Positions 1 through 7,683 of a DNA stretch of 64,000 nt are shown here, one piece after another. Source of the stretch: Lutibacter sp. (GTDB lineage: Bacteria > Bacteroidota > Bacteroidia > Flavobacteriales > Flavobacteriaceae); the NCBI RefSeq assembly GCF_016342705.1, contig NZ_JAEINV010000010.1, positions 62,001 through 126,000 of the forward strand, written 5' to 3'. Under the pieces are notes generated by a model. That model ran no database searches. It had not been told where the DNA came from and saw only the letters and a program-made list of their open reading frames with translations. Each line of letters opens with the position of its first letter. Positions within the stretch are counted from its first letter, which is position 1. The translations under genes were made by a program, and so were the position numbers.

Positions 1-831
1 TTTTAACGCATGAGTTTTAATTACTTTATAGGTTGAAAGACCTTTTGCTTTGGCAGTTCTTATGTAATCTTGCGTTAAAACTTCTAACAAAGAATTTCGC
101 ATTAATTGAATTACAACCGCTAATGGTCTAATTCCTAAAACAACTGCTGGAAGCAATAAATTTTTCCATTGAATGTAAATCTTTTCACCAAAATCATCTA
201 CTTCAAATAAACTTCCTGTCATATTTAAATGGGTGTATTTATGCCATACAAAACCAAATAACCATGCAAATAAAATGGCGCTAAAAAATGACGGAACGCT
301 CATTCCTAAAGTGCTAATTATGGATATAATTCTGTCAAATAGTGAATCTTTAAAAAGTGCCGATAAAATACCAAAAAACACGCCCACCAAAATTGCAATT
401 GTAATAGCTGAAACTGCTAAAATTGCTGTATTAGGCATTGTTTCACTAATAACATCAGATACATTTTTATCATTTTTTTGAAACGATTTTCGCAAATATG
501 GATATTTTAAAACTACTGATTTTTGACCAAACGCAAACAATTGAACATACGAATATTTATTTTTGCTCAAAAAAGTATAATCATCACTATTTTTTGAATG
601 CACAGAAATTGGAGATAAATCGTTCAAATAATAAAAATATTGTGTACTTAACGGCTGGTCAAAACCATATTTTTTTCTAATATTTTGAAGCTGCTCTGTA
701 TCTTCTCGTTGATCTAACATCATACGAGCAGGATCGCCCGGAAGCACATTAAACAAAAAGAAAATAACAGTAATCACTCCTAAAAGTGTTACTATTCCGT
801 ATCCTATTTTATTTAAAATATAATTAAACAA
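1..831 (-). CDS. ABC transporter permease, DppB/OppB family (partial, C-terminus off the window)
   Basis: Inner-membrane permease subunit of a binding-protein-dependent transporter of the dipeptide/oligopeptide/nickel family. I translated the minus strand from 831 to 1 and found 277 open codons. The N-terminus begins LFNYILNKIGYGIVTLLG, a first membrane segment, and is followed by a VLPGDPA motif. Near the window edge there is the EVLTQDYIRTAKAKGLS segment, the hallmark cytoplasmic EAA-type loop of this family. The start is a TTG at 831; no better ATG lies upstream in frame. The middle region (roughly 451-660) is a long non-membrane insertion compared with short DppB proteins. The C-terminal part is cut by the window edge. 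Substrate cannot be inferred. It is divergent from pyrF. Confidence 0.85.
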   Translation of the reverse strand, partial: MFNYILNKIGYGIVTLLGVITVIFFLFNVLPGDPARMMLDQREDTEQLQNIRKKYGFDQPLSTQYFYYLNDLSPISVHSKNSDDYTFLSKNKYSYVQLFAFGQKSVVLKYPYLRKSFQKNDKNVSDVISETMPNTAILAVSAITIAILVGVFFGILSALFKDSLFDRIISIISTLGMSVPSFFSAILFAWLFGFVWHKYTHLNMTGSLFEVDDFGEKIYIQWKNLLLPAVVLGIRPLAVVIQLMRNSLLEVLTQDYIRTAKAKGLSTYKVIKTHALK

Positions 832-877
832 ATTGTATTATTTGGTGAACAAATATAACTTAAAGTATTAAAATTAC

Positions 878-885
878 TACTTTTG
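878..885 (+). promoter_or_regulatory. Bacteroidetes -7 box for pyrF
   Basis: TACTTTTG matches the TAnnTTTG -7 consensus of the Bacteroidetes primary sigma factor. It sits about 21 bases before the pyrF ATG at 907, which argues against an upstream TTG start that would overlap the promoter. No clear TTG -33 box was seen. Confidence 0.5.
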
Positions 886-906
886 CACAACTCTTTATTT
901 GAACTT

Positions 907-1728
907 ATGAACAAACAAGAACTCATTTCACAAATTCAACAAAAAAAATCATTTTTATGTATTGGATTAGATGTTGATATTACTAAAATTCCAAAACATT
1001 TATTAACTTGTGAAGATCCTATTTTTGAATTCAACAAACAAATTATTGATGCCACGCATCATTTAGCTATAGCCTACAAACCAAATACAGCTTTTTACGA
1101 AGCTTACGGAATAAAAGGTTGGCAAGCTTTGGAAAAAACCATTAATTATATAAATAAAAATTATCCGGAACTTTTTACCATTGCAGATGCTAAACGTGGC
1201 GACATTGGAAATACTTCCACCATGTATGCCAAAGCTTTTTTTGAAGATTTAAATTTTGATTCTGTAACTGTTGCGCCTTATATGGGAAGCGATTCTGTAG
1301 AACCTTTTTTAGCTTTTAAAAATAAAATAACCATTTTATTAGCATTAACATCTAACAAAGGAGGTTTAGATTTCCAAGGTTTGAAAACTGAAAATAATGA
1401 ATTATATAAAGAGGTTTTAAAAACCGCGTTGACTTGGCAAAATGCTGAAAATTTAATGTTTGTAGTTGGAGCAACAAAAGCTGAATATTTTTCTGAAATA
1501 CGAAAAATTGTACCAAATCATTTTTTATTAGTTCCTGGAGTTGGTGCTCAAGGGGGAAATTTACAAGATGTTTGCAAATATGGATTAACTAAAAATTGTG
1601 GCTTGTTAATTAACTCATCCCGTGGAATTATTTACGCTGGAAACGATAAAAACTTTGCTGAAACTGCAAAAAAAGAAGCGTTTAAATTACAACAGGAAAT
1701 GGAACAAATTTTAAATGAAAACAATTAA
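907..1728 (+). CDS. pyrF: Orotidine 5'-phosphate decarboxylase (type 2)
   Basis: Decarboxylates OMP to UMP, the last step of de novo pyrimidine synthesis, in the cytoplasm. The 273-residue product carries the type-2 PyrF hallmarks: FLCIGLDVD near the N-terminus, the catalytic [10 protein letters not shown] loop (Lys-Asp set), APYMGSD, and a phosphate-binding region ending in [11 protein letters not shown]. Length fits the subfamily (about 270). I start at ATG 907 because a longer reading from TTG 883 would overlap the apparent -7 box at 878-885. The 3' end overlaps the next gene by 14 bp, suggesting translational coupling. Confidence 0.95.
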   Translation: MNKQELISQIQQKKSFLCIGLDVDITKIPKHLLTCEDPIFEFNKQIIDATHHLAIAYKPNTAFYEAYGIKGWQALEKTINYINKNYPELFTIADAKRGDIGNTSTMYAKAFFEDLNFDSVTVAPYMGSDSVEPFLAFKNKITILLALTSNKGGLDFQGLKTENNELYKEVLKTALTWQNAENLMFVVGATKAEYFSEIRKIVPNHFLLVPGVGAQGGNLQDVCKYGLTKNCGLLINSSRGIIYAGNDKNFAETAKKEAFKLQQEMEQILNENN

Positions 1729-2521
1729 AGATCAAATTGGTAGAGAAATTACCTTAAAAAATACTCCAATAAGAATTGTATCACTAGTTCCGTCACAAAC
1801 CGAATTACTATGCGATTTAGCTTTGGAAAATGAATTGGTTGGGATCACTAAATTTTGTGTTCATCCATATCATTTAAAATCTACAAAAGAAATAGTTGGA
1901 GGAACCAAAAAAGTGGATTACGAAAAAATTAAAGCATTAAATCCTGATTTTATTTTGTGCAACAAAGAGGAAAACGCTTATGATATGTTGCCTGATTTGG
2001 AAAAAATTGCTCCAACATATTTTTCTGATGTTAATACACTGAATGATTCTATAGATTTAATTTTACACTTAGGCTCCATTTTTAACAGACGCACAGAAGC
2101 AGATAATTTAGCGCACAAAATAGAATACAAACTAGCAGATTTTAAGCAATTTACAAAAGATAAACCCATTAGAAAAGTGGCCTATTTTATTTGGGCAAAA
2201 CCTTGGATGGTGGCCGGAAATGATACTTATATAAATGAAATGTTGCAACTAAATAAGTTTGAAAACATTTATGATACAATGAGTCGTTACCCGAAAGTTG
2301 AAATAAATAAAATTAGATATGATGGCGACCCAGATGTGGTAATTTTATCATCTGAACCATTTCCTTTTAAAGATGAACATGCAATGGAAATTGCATCCTT
2401 TACTAACAGATCTATTACTGTTTTTGGTGATGGAGAAATGTTTAGTTGGGCAGGCTCTAGAACACTTTTAGCTTTTGATTATTTTAAAAAACTACACGAA
2501 AAACTAGAAAGTCATTTTTAA
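1715..2521 (+). CDS. BtuF-like helical-backbone metal/cobalamin receptor domain protein without a signal peptide
   Basis: A 268-residue protein of the TroA/BtuF periplasmic-binding superfamily. It shows the [15 protein letters not shown] opening of cobalamin or siderophore receptors, an [14 protein letters not shown] segment, and a C-terminal SWAGSRT. Family members normally bind corrinoid or chelated iron and hand it to an ABC importer. This one begins [15 protein letters not shown] with no signal peptide or lipobox, so export is not supported; a cytoplasmic role or a missed N-terminus are possible. It overlaps pyrF by 14 bp in another frame. No transporter ATPase or permease of the BtuCD type is adjacent. 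Ligand unknown. Confidence 0.75.
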   Translation: MKTIKDQIGREITLKNTPIRIVSLVPSQTELLCDLALENELVGITKFCVHPYHLKSTKEIVGGTKKVDYEKIKALNPDFILCNKEENAYDMLPDLEKIAPTYFSDVNTLNDSIDLILHLGSIFNRRTEADNLAHKIEYKLADFKQFTKDKPIRKVAYFIWAKPWMVAGNDTYINEMLQLNKFENIYDTMSRYPKVEINKIRYDGDPDVVILSSEPFPFKDEHAMEIASFTNRSITVFGDGEMFSWAGSRTLLAFDYFKKLHEKLESHF

Positions 2522-2530
2522 ATGTGAATC

Positions 2531-2602
2531 ATGTTGAACTTGTTTCAGCATCTCATATTACATTCGCAAAATATGGATAAGATGCTGAAACAAGTTCAGC
2601 AT
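2531..2602. repeat. REP-like inverted pair
   Basis: Two 22-bp arms, 2531-2552 and 2581-2602, are inverted copies with one mismatch. Each arm is itself nearly palindromic (TGCTGAA-acaag-TTCAGCA). The same core recurs at 19510-19582, 29272-29345 and inside icmF at 9135-9160, so it is a dispersed family of small palindromes. Confidence 0.75.
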
Positions 2603-2617
2603 AACGGAAAACAAACT

Positions 2618-2651
2618 AAAAAAGCCTTTCAAAAATTTTGAAAGGCTTTTT
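2618..2651. terminator. Bidirectional rho-independent terminator
   Basis: A perfect stem AAAGCCTTTCAAAA/TTTTGAAAGGCTTT has A and T runs at its two ends. It lies between the convergent BtuF-like gene and the DUF4197 lipoprotein gene and could stop transcription from both sides. Confidence 0.85.
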
Positions 2652-2674
2652 AAATTAAATTATTTACAACTATT

Positions 2675-3376
2675 TTATTTATCCTGCAAAGCAAAAACTT
2701 TCTTTAATAAATCTGAAGTTCTGCTACTTATTTTAGTTCTAATATCGTTTTCTTCAACTGCTACCATTGTAAAAACTCCTTTTAAAGCTTCTTCAGTAAC
2801 ATAATTGGTTAAATCAGGATTTACTTTATTAACCAAAGGAATATTGTTGTATTTAGTAATTAAATCTGACCAAATTTTATCAGCACCTACTTTTTGAAAA
2901 GAATTGGCTATAATTGGATTAAATTTTTGATACAAAGCATCTGAAGTAGTATTTTGTAAATACATGGTTGCTGCATTATTTTCTCCTAACAAAATATTCT
3001 TTGCATCGCTAAAAGACATTCCTTTTATAGCATCAACAAAAATTGGAGTAGCCTCACCTACTGCATCTTCTGCCGCTCTGTTTAAAACTTTTAAACCTTC
3101 ATCAGCTAATTTTGATAAACCAATTTTACGCAATGTATTGTCAACTTTTTGTAATTCCTCAGGTAATAAAATTCTGGTCAATTCATTTTTAAAAAAACCG
3201 TCTTCAACAGCTAATTTACTCACCTGATTTGTAATTCCGTTGTTTAATGCTTCTTTTAATCCGTTTCCAATTTGATCATTTGTAATCATTCCGTTAGGTA
3301 ATTGATTCACAACTTGCTGTAATTCAGCACAAGCTGATAATTGAAACACTACAATTAATAGTAGTAATTTTTTCAT
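2675..3376 (-). CDS. DUF4197 family lipoprotein
   Basis: A 233-residue predicted lipoprotein: MKKLLLLIVVFQLSACAE has a hydrophobic signal and an LSAC lipobox, so the mature protein starts at Cys16 and should be membrane-anchored. The remainder is a helical domain that I recognise as DUF4197 (segments such as QIGNGLKEALNNGI and a conserved MSFSDAKNILLG). Function of the family is not established. An in-frame extension to 3442 is possible, but ATG 3376 puts the signal peptide at the N-terminus. It is followed by the terminator at 2618-2651. Confidence 0.85.
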   Translation of the reverse strand: MKKLLLLIVVFQLSACAELQQVVNQLPNGMITNDQIGNGLKEALNNGITNQVSKLAVEDGFFKNELTRILLPEELQKVDNTLRKIGLSKLADEGLKVLNRAAEDAVGEATPIFVDAIKGMSFSDAKNILLGENNAATMYLQNTTSDALYQKFNPIIANSFQKVGADKIWSDLITKYNNIPLVNKVNPDLTNYVTEEALKGVFTMVAVEENDIRTKISSRTSDLLKKVFALQDK

Positions 3377-3386
3377 CTTTATAGTA

Positions 3387-3554
3387 TTATTTAAATTTTC
3401 CTGTTTTAAAATCATATCCATATGGGCAATGCTTACAGCCATTTTTACAGCAATAACCTCTTTTTAAATGGTATTGCTCAGTAAAAACTTTGTAACCTTG
3501 CTCGTTTACATAAAAATCTCCTTCTTCCAAAGTTGTGATATTGTTAAAAGTCAT
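3387..3554 (-). CDS. DUF5522-like small cysteine-rich protein
   Basis: A 55-residue protein with the pattern YCCKNGCKHCPYGY near its C-terminus. Four clustered cysteines of this kind suggest a metal or Fe-S site. I recognise it as the small DUF5522-type family of Bacteroidetes and Proteobacteria; function unknown. The ATG at 3554 is preferred over 3572 because a TAttTTTG -7 box lies at 3560-3567, between the two. That spacing would give an almost leaderless transcript. The DUF4197 lipoprotein gene follows 10 bp downstream on the same strand. Confidence 0.75.
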   Translation of the reverse strand: MTFNNITTLEEGDFYVNEQGYKVFTEQYHLKRGYCCKNGCKHCPYGYDFKTGKFK

Positions 3555-3559
3555 AGCTG

Positions 3560-3567
3560 CAAAAATA
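3560..3567 (-). promoter_or_regulatory. -7 box of the DUF5522 gene
   Basis: TATTTTTG on the minus strand matches TAnnTTTG. Only five bases separate it from the ATG at 3554, implying a start of transcription at or next to the start codon. Confidence 0.45.
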
Positions 3568-3570
3568 GTC

Positions 3571-3600
3571 AAAAAAAAACGCTCTGAAAATTCAGAACGT
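3571..3600 (-). terminator. Rho-independent terminator of the DUF4136 gene
   Basis: Read on the minus strand, a stem ACGTTCTGAA/TTCAGAGCGT (one mismatched pair) is followed by a run of nine T. It sits 21 bp after the stop of the DUF4136 lipoprotein gene. Confidence 0.75.
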
Positions 3601-3620
3601 CTTTAGGTTTCCTTTTTCAA

Positions 3621-4151
3621 TTATTTCTCAATTCCAGGAGGATATTTCGCCATTATTTCACCAACAAACTCCTTTATTCTTTCTTCTTTTTTAGTAACGT
3701 TTCCAGAAGTATTTAAAGCGCCGCTTCCAATACCTTGCCAAGCTAATTCTTTGCTTTTAGCATCAATTAAATCCACAAACAACGTGCCTTCTGTATATTT
3801 TGAAATATGCATACCAAAGTTTGGTCCGTAATACCAAGGATGCCAACCCATGTACATATTATTGTTATATACATCTACTTTTTGACGTGATTTTGTAAAA
3901 ATATTGACTAAAATATCAGGATTTTCAGAAATAGTTAATCCTTTTGCCAACAATTCATTCTCAATAGCTTTTAAAATTCTACGTTTATCTAAATCTGAAA
4001 TTTCTACTTTATCAATTCCCTTTTTGTAAAACGCAAATGTTTTAAATTTTGAAAAATCTGTTGCGGTATCATAATCAGAAGTTACTCGAACCGAACTACA
4101 AGATGCTACTATAAAAAGTAGGGCTAATGGTAATAATTTGAAGACTTTCAT
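3621..4151 (-). CDS. DUF4136 domain lipoprotein
   Basis: A 176-residue predicted lipoprotein; the signal MKVFKLLPLALLFIVASC ends in an ASC lipobox. The mature part matches the DUF4136 pattern: VTSDYDTATDFSKFKTFAFY at the start, an RRILKAIENELLAKGL helix, a Tyr/Trp-rich WHPWYYGP segment, and YTEGTLFVDLIDAKSKELAWQG near the end. The family is envelope-associated with unknown function. It follows hutU at a 15-bp spacing on the same strand, but no functional link to histidine breakdown is evident. Confidence 0.85.
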   Translation of the reverse strand: MKVFKLLPLALLFIVASCSSVRVTSDYDTATDFSKFKTFAFYKKGIDKVEISDLDKRRILKAIENELLAKGLTISENPDILVNIFTKSRQKVDVYNNNMYMGWHPWYYGPNFGMHISKYTEGTLFVDLIDAKSKELAWQGIGSGALNTSGNVTKKEERIKEFVGEIMAKYPPGIEK

Positions 4152-4166
4152 ATAAATAATTTTTAA

Positions 4167-6170
4167 CTAATTGAACAAATCATGTAATAATGATTCATCT
4201 ACTAAATTAGGCACAGTAACTTTTAATTTTGGTTCAATTTCCATTGCTCTTTTAATTGCAAAAGTTGCCCCTTCATTACGCGCCCAATTTCTTCTAGAAA
4301 TTCCATTATTTACATCCCAAAAAAGCATACTTTTCAAACGCTTTTCTGCTTCTACACTACCATCAAGAACCATACCAAAACCGCCATTTATAACTTCTCC
4401 CCATCCAACTCCACCACCATTATGTATTGAAACCCAGGTTGCTCCTCTAAAACTATCGCCAATTACATTTTGAATAGCCATATCTGCCGTAAATTTAGAC
4501 CCATCGTAAATATTTGAAGTTTCTCTATATGGAGAATCTGTTCCCGAAACATCATGATGATCTCTTCCTAATACAATTGGTGCTAAAATTTCACCATTTT
4601 TTATGGCGTTATTAAATGCTTCAGCAATTTTCATTCTTCCTTCAGCATCAGCATATAAAATCCGTGCTTGTGATCCAACTACTAATTTATTTTCCTGAGC
4701 ACCTTTAATCCACTGAATATTATCCGCCATTTGTTGTTGTATTTCTTCCGGTGAATTCTTTTTTATTTTTTCTAAAACTGAACAAGCAATAGCATCGGTT
4801 TTTTCTAAATCTGTTGGATTTGCTGAAGTGCAAACCCAACGAAACGGACCAAAACCATAATCAAAACACATAGGCCCCATAATATCTTGCACATAAGATG
4901 AATATTTAAAATCGATTCCGTTTTCAGCCATCACACCAGCTCCTGCTCTACTAGATTCCAGTAAAAAAGCATTTCCATAATCAAAAAAGTAAGTTCCTTT
5001 TATAGTGTGTTTATTAATTGCATTTACTTGTCTCCTTAAACTTTCCTGTACTTTTTCTTTAAACAAATCTGGATTTGAGGACATCATTTCATTAGCTTCA
5101 TCAAAAGAAATTCCTACTGGATAATAACCTCCAGCCCACGGATTATGTAAGGATGTTTGATCGGAACCTAAATCTACGTATATATTTTCATCTGCAAATT
5201 TTTCCCAAACCTCCACAATATTACCTAAATAGGCTATTGAAACCACCTCTTTTGCCGCTTTTGCTTTTTTAACTCTTTCAACCAGTTGAGTTAAATCTGA
5301 AATTTTCTCGTCAATCCAACCTTGAGACAATCGAATTTCAGTAATTTTTGGATTCACTTCTGCACAAACCGTAATACAACCAGCAATATTTCCAGCTTTT
5401 GGCTGTGCTCCACTCATTCCTCCTAAACCTGATGTTAAAAATAATTTCCCTGATAAATCTTCCTTATTTTTTGCAATTTTCCGACCAGCATTTAACACTG
5501 TAATGGTTGTACCATGAACAATTCCTTGTGGACCAATATACATATAACTTCCTGCAGTCATTTGTCCATATTGCGTAACTCCTAAAGCATTATATTTTTC
5601 CCAATCATCTTGTTTGCTATAATTAGGAATCATCATTCCGTTAGTAACCACTACTCTTGGCGCATTTTTATGTGAAGGAAATAATCCCATTGGATGCCCA
5701 GAATACATAGTCAATGTTTGCTCATCCGTCATTTCAGACAAGTATTTCATGGTAATTAAATACTGTGCCCAGTTTTGAAAAACAGCACCATTTCCACCAT
5801 AAGTAATTAATTCATGAGGATGTTGCGCAACAGCATAATCCAAATTATTTTGAATCATATGCATAATTGCTTTTGCTTGTTCGCACTTTCCTGGGTATTC
5901 GTTTATTGGACGTGCATACATTTTATAATCTGGACGAAAACGATACATGTAAATTCTTCCAAATTCTTTTAATTCATCAGCAAATTCCTTTGCTAAAATA
6001 GCATGATGCTTTTTATCAAAATATCGTAACGCATTTTTTATTGCCAATTCTTTTTCTTCTTTTGAAAGAATTTCTTTTCGCTTTGGCGCGTGATTTATAG
6101 TTGTATCGTAGGCTTTAATTGAAGGTAATTCAGCTGGAATTCCTTGTAGAATATTTTCTTGAAATGTCAT
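4167..6170 (-). CDS. hutU: Urocanate hydratase (long form)
   Basis: Converts urocanate to 4-imidazolone-5-propionate, the second step of histidine degradation, using tightly bound NAD+. The 667-residue product has the family signatures TYGGNGAVFQNWAQY, LTSGLGGMSGAQPKA (NAD binding) and GRDHHDVSGTDSPYRET. It is about 110 residues longer than the Proteobacterial enzyme, as is usual for Bacteroidetes HutU. The start at ATG 6170 (MTFQENILQGIP) is chosen over 6239, whose extension is low-complexity hydrophobic. No hutH, hutI or hutG lies nearby, so the rest of the pathway must be elsewhere. Confidence 0.95.
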   Translation of the reverse strand: MTFQENILQGIPAELPSIKAYDTTINHAPKRKEILSKEEKELAIKNALRYFDKKHHAILAKEFADELKEFGRIYMYRFRPDYKMYARPINEYPGKCEQAKAIMHMIQNNLDYAVAQHPHELITYGGNGAVFQNWAQYLITMKYLSEMTDEQTLTMYSGHPMGLFPSHKNAPRVVVTNGMMIPNYSKQDDWEKYNALGVTQYGQMTAGSYMYIGPQGIVHGTTITVLNAGRKIAKNKEDLSGKLFLTSGLGGMSGAQPKAGNIAGCITVCAEVNPKITEIRLSQGWIDEKISDLTQLVERVKKAKAAKEVVSIAYLGNIVEVWEKFADENIYVDLGSDQTSLHNPWAGGYYPVGISFDEANEMMSSNPDLFKEKVQESLRRQVNAINKHTIKGTYFFDYGNAFLLESSRAGAGVMAENGIDFKYSSYVQDIMGPMCFDYGFGPFRWVCTSANPTDLEKTDAIACSVLEKIKKNSPEEIQQQMADNIQWIKGAQENKLVVGSQARILYADAEGRMKIAEAFNNAIKNGEILAPIVLGRDHHDVSGTDSPYRETSNIYDGSKFTADMAIQNVIGDSFRGATWVSIHNGGGVGWGEVINGGFGMVLDGSVEAEKRLKSMLFWDVNNGISRRNWARNEGATFAIKRAMEIEPKLKVTVPNLVDESLLHDLFN

Positions 6171-6320
6171 ATTGTAAGGTTTATTTTTAATAATTTCTAC
6201 TATTGAAAAAACTAAAAAACTAAGGATAACGTATACCAACTCTAGAATGAGTTAATGCAATACATTTTTTATATTTAAAGTGCAAAACGTCCAAAATAAT
6301 TTCTTTTATTTGGTGTTTTA

Positions 6321-6328
6321 CAAATATA
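6321..6328 (-). promoter_or_regulatory. Candidate -7 box for hutU
   Basis: TATATTTG on the minus strand matches TAnnTTTG. It lies about 150 bases before the hutU ATG, implying a longer leader than for most genes here. Confidence 0.35.
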
Positions 6329-6366
6329 GTTCAATTTGGATTGATTTTTGAATAAGTTACCATGTA

Positions 6367-6693
6367 ATGATTATAATTATTAAACATATATTTCCTAAAA
6401 AATATTGTGGCTTAAGTATTTATCCGTTCATATTTTTGAAAAATAAATATTTAAGAACAAATAAAATTCTTTTGAATCACGAAAAAATTCACTTAAAACA
6501 ACAAGTTGAATTGATTTGGGTTTTCTTTTTTGTGTGGTATTTTATTGAATATTTAATTCGCCTTTTTCAATATAAAAATCATAACAAAGCTTATAAAAAC
6601 ATAAGCTTCGAAAGAGAAGCTTATACAAACGAAAATAACTTATACTATTTAAAAACCAGGAAATACTTTTCGTTTTTAAAATACCTTAAATAA
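6367..6693 (+). CDS. Small membrane protein with an HEKIH (HExxH) motif, unknown function
   Basis: A 108-residue protein. NHEKIHLKQQ at residues 38-47 reads as a zinc-metallopeptidase HExxH motif, followed at once by a hydrophobic helix (LIWVFFFVWYFIEYLI). A downstream FEREAYTNE segment carries glutamates that could supply a third zinc ligand. This layout resembles a stripped-down M48/M56-type peptidase core, but I cannot assign a family. The last eight bases overlap the 3' end of purU, which converges on it. Confidence 0.55.
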   Translation: MIIIIKHIFPKKYCGLSIYPFIFLKNKYLRTNKILLNHEKIHLKQQVELIWVFFFVWYFIEYLIRLFQYKNHNKAYKNISFEREAYTNENNLYYLKTRKYFSFLKYLK

Positions 6694-7540
6694 AGACTAC
6701 TGTTTTATTTTTATATACCATTACTTTTCGTTTGGTATGTAATTTAATGGCTCTGGAAAGCACAATTTTCTCCAAATCTTTTCCTTTTAAAATAAAATCT
6801 TTAATAGTATTGGTATGCGTAACACGCGTAATATCTTGCTCAATAATTGGTCCTTCATCTAAATCTTCTGTCACATAATGACTAGTCGCTCCAATAATTT
6901 TAACGCCTCTTGCAAATGCTGAATGATATGGTTTTGCACCTGGAAACGCAGGTAAAAATGAATGATGAATATTTATAATTTGGTTGGTGTACTTTTCAAT
7001 TAATTTACTGGAAACTATTTGCATATACCTAGCCAACACAATAAAATCTATTTCATACTCTTGCAACAGTTTTAATTGTAAATCTTCAGCGGCTTCTTTG
7101 GTGTCTTTTGTAATCTTAATATAATAATATGGAATATTAAAACTATTAGCAATATACTCTAAATCAGGATGATTACTAATAATTAACGGGATTTCAACAT
7201 CTAGTTCATTAGAACTATATCTACTTAAAATATCATACAAACAATGCTCATATTTTGAAACAAACAATGCCATTTTCGGCTTTATATCAGCATCAAATAA
7301 TTGCCAATTCATATTAAATTTTTCAGAAAACGTTTCAGCAAAATTTTCTTCAAATATTTCAACAGAAAACGTAGCTTTTGAAAACTCACATTCCAAACGC
7401 ATAAAAAACATTAAATTTTCCCTATCTACGTGCTGATCTATATATACAATATTACCATTTTGTTGTTGAATAAAATTTGTAACAGAGGCAATTATACCTT
7501 GTCTATCGTTACAATTTATAAGTACTATTATTCGTTTCAT
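6686..7540 (-). CDS. purU: Formyltetrahydrofolate deformylase
   Basis: Hydrolyses 10-formyl-THF to THF and formate, balancing one-carbon pools and feeding formate to purine synthesis. The 284-residue protein has an N-terminal ACT domain (residues 1-80, starting MKRIIVLINCNDRQGIIASV) and a C-terminal formyltransferase-fold domain. The latter holds the catalytic NIHHSFLPAFPGAKPYH loop and the SHYVTEDLDEGPII segment with the catalytic Asp. Length is typical. Fhs, which makes 10-formyl-THF from formate, is encoded elsewhere in this window. Confidence 0.95.
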   Translation of the reverse strand: MKRIIVLINCNDRQGIIASVTNFIQQQNGNIVYIDQHVDRENLMFFMRLECEFSKATFSVEIFEENFAETFSEKFNMNWQLFDADIKPKMALFVSKYEHCLYDILSRYSSNELDVEIPLIISNHPDLEYIANSFNIPYYYIKITKDTKEAAEDLQLKLLQEYEIDFIVLARYMQIVSSKLIEKYTNQIINIHHSFLPAFPGAKPYHSAFARGVKIIGATSHYVTEDLDEGPIIEQDITRVTHTNTIKDFILKGKDLEKIVLSRAIKLHTKRKVMVYKNKTVVFI

Positions 7541-7560
7541 TTATAGCGTTTATTAAGTGT

Positions 7561-7568
7561 CAAAATTA
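7561..7568 (-). promoter_or_regulatory. -7 box for purU
   Basis: TAATTTTG on the minus strand, matching TAnnTTTG, 21 bases upstream of the purU start codon. Confidence 0.45.
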
Positions 7569-7683
7569 TGCAAAATAAGTTTAGCCTATACCGAAATTAT
7601 AAAAGTTAGATAAATGATAATTTTAACGTTATAATTTTAAAAAAATCATAAATTGCAGTTTAAATACTAGCTAATTTTACAGA

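Noticed and set aside
233-481. 82-codon plus-strand ORF near the left edge
   Set aside because: It is antisense to the permease, whose family motifs on the minus strand are clear.
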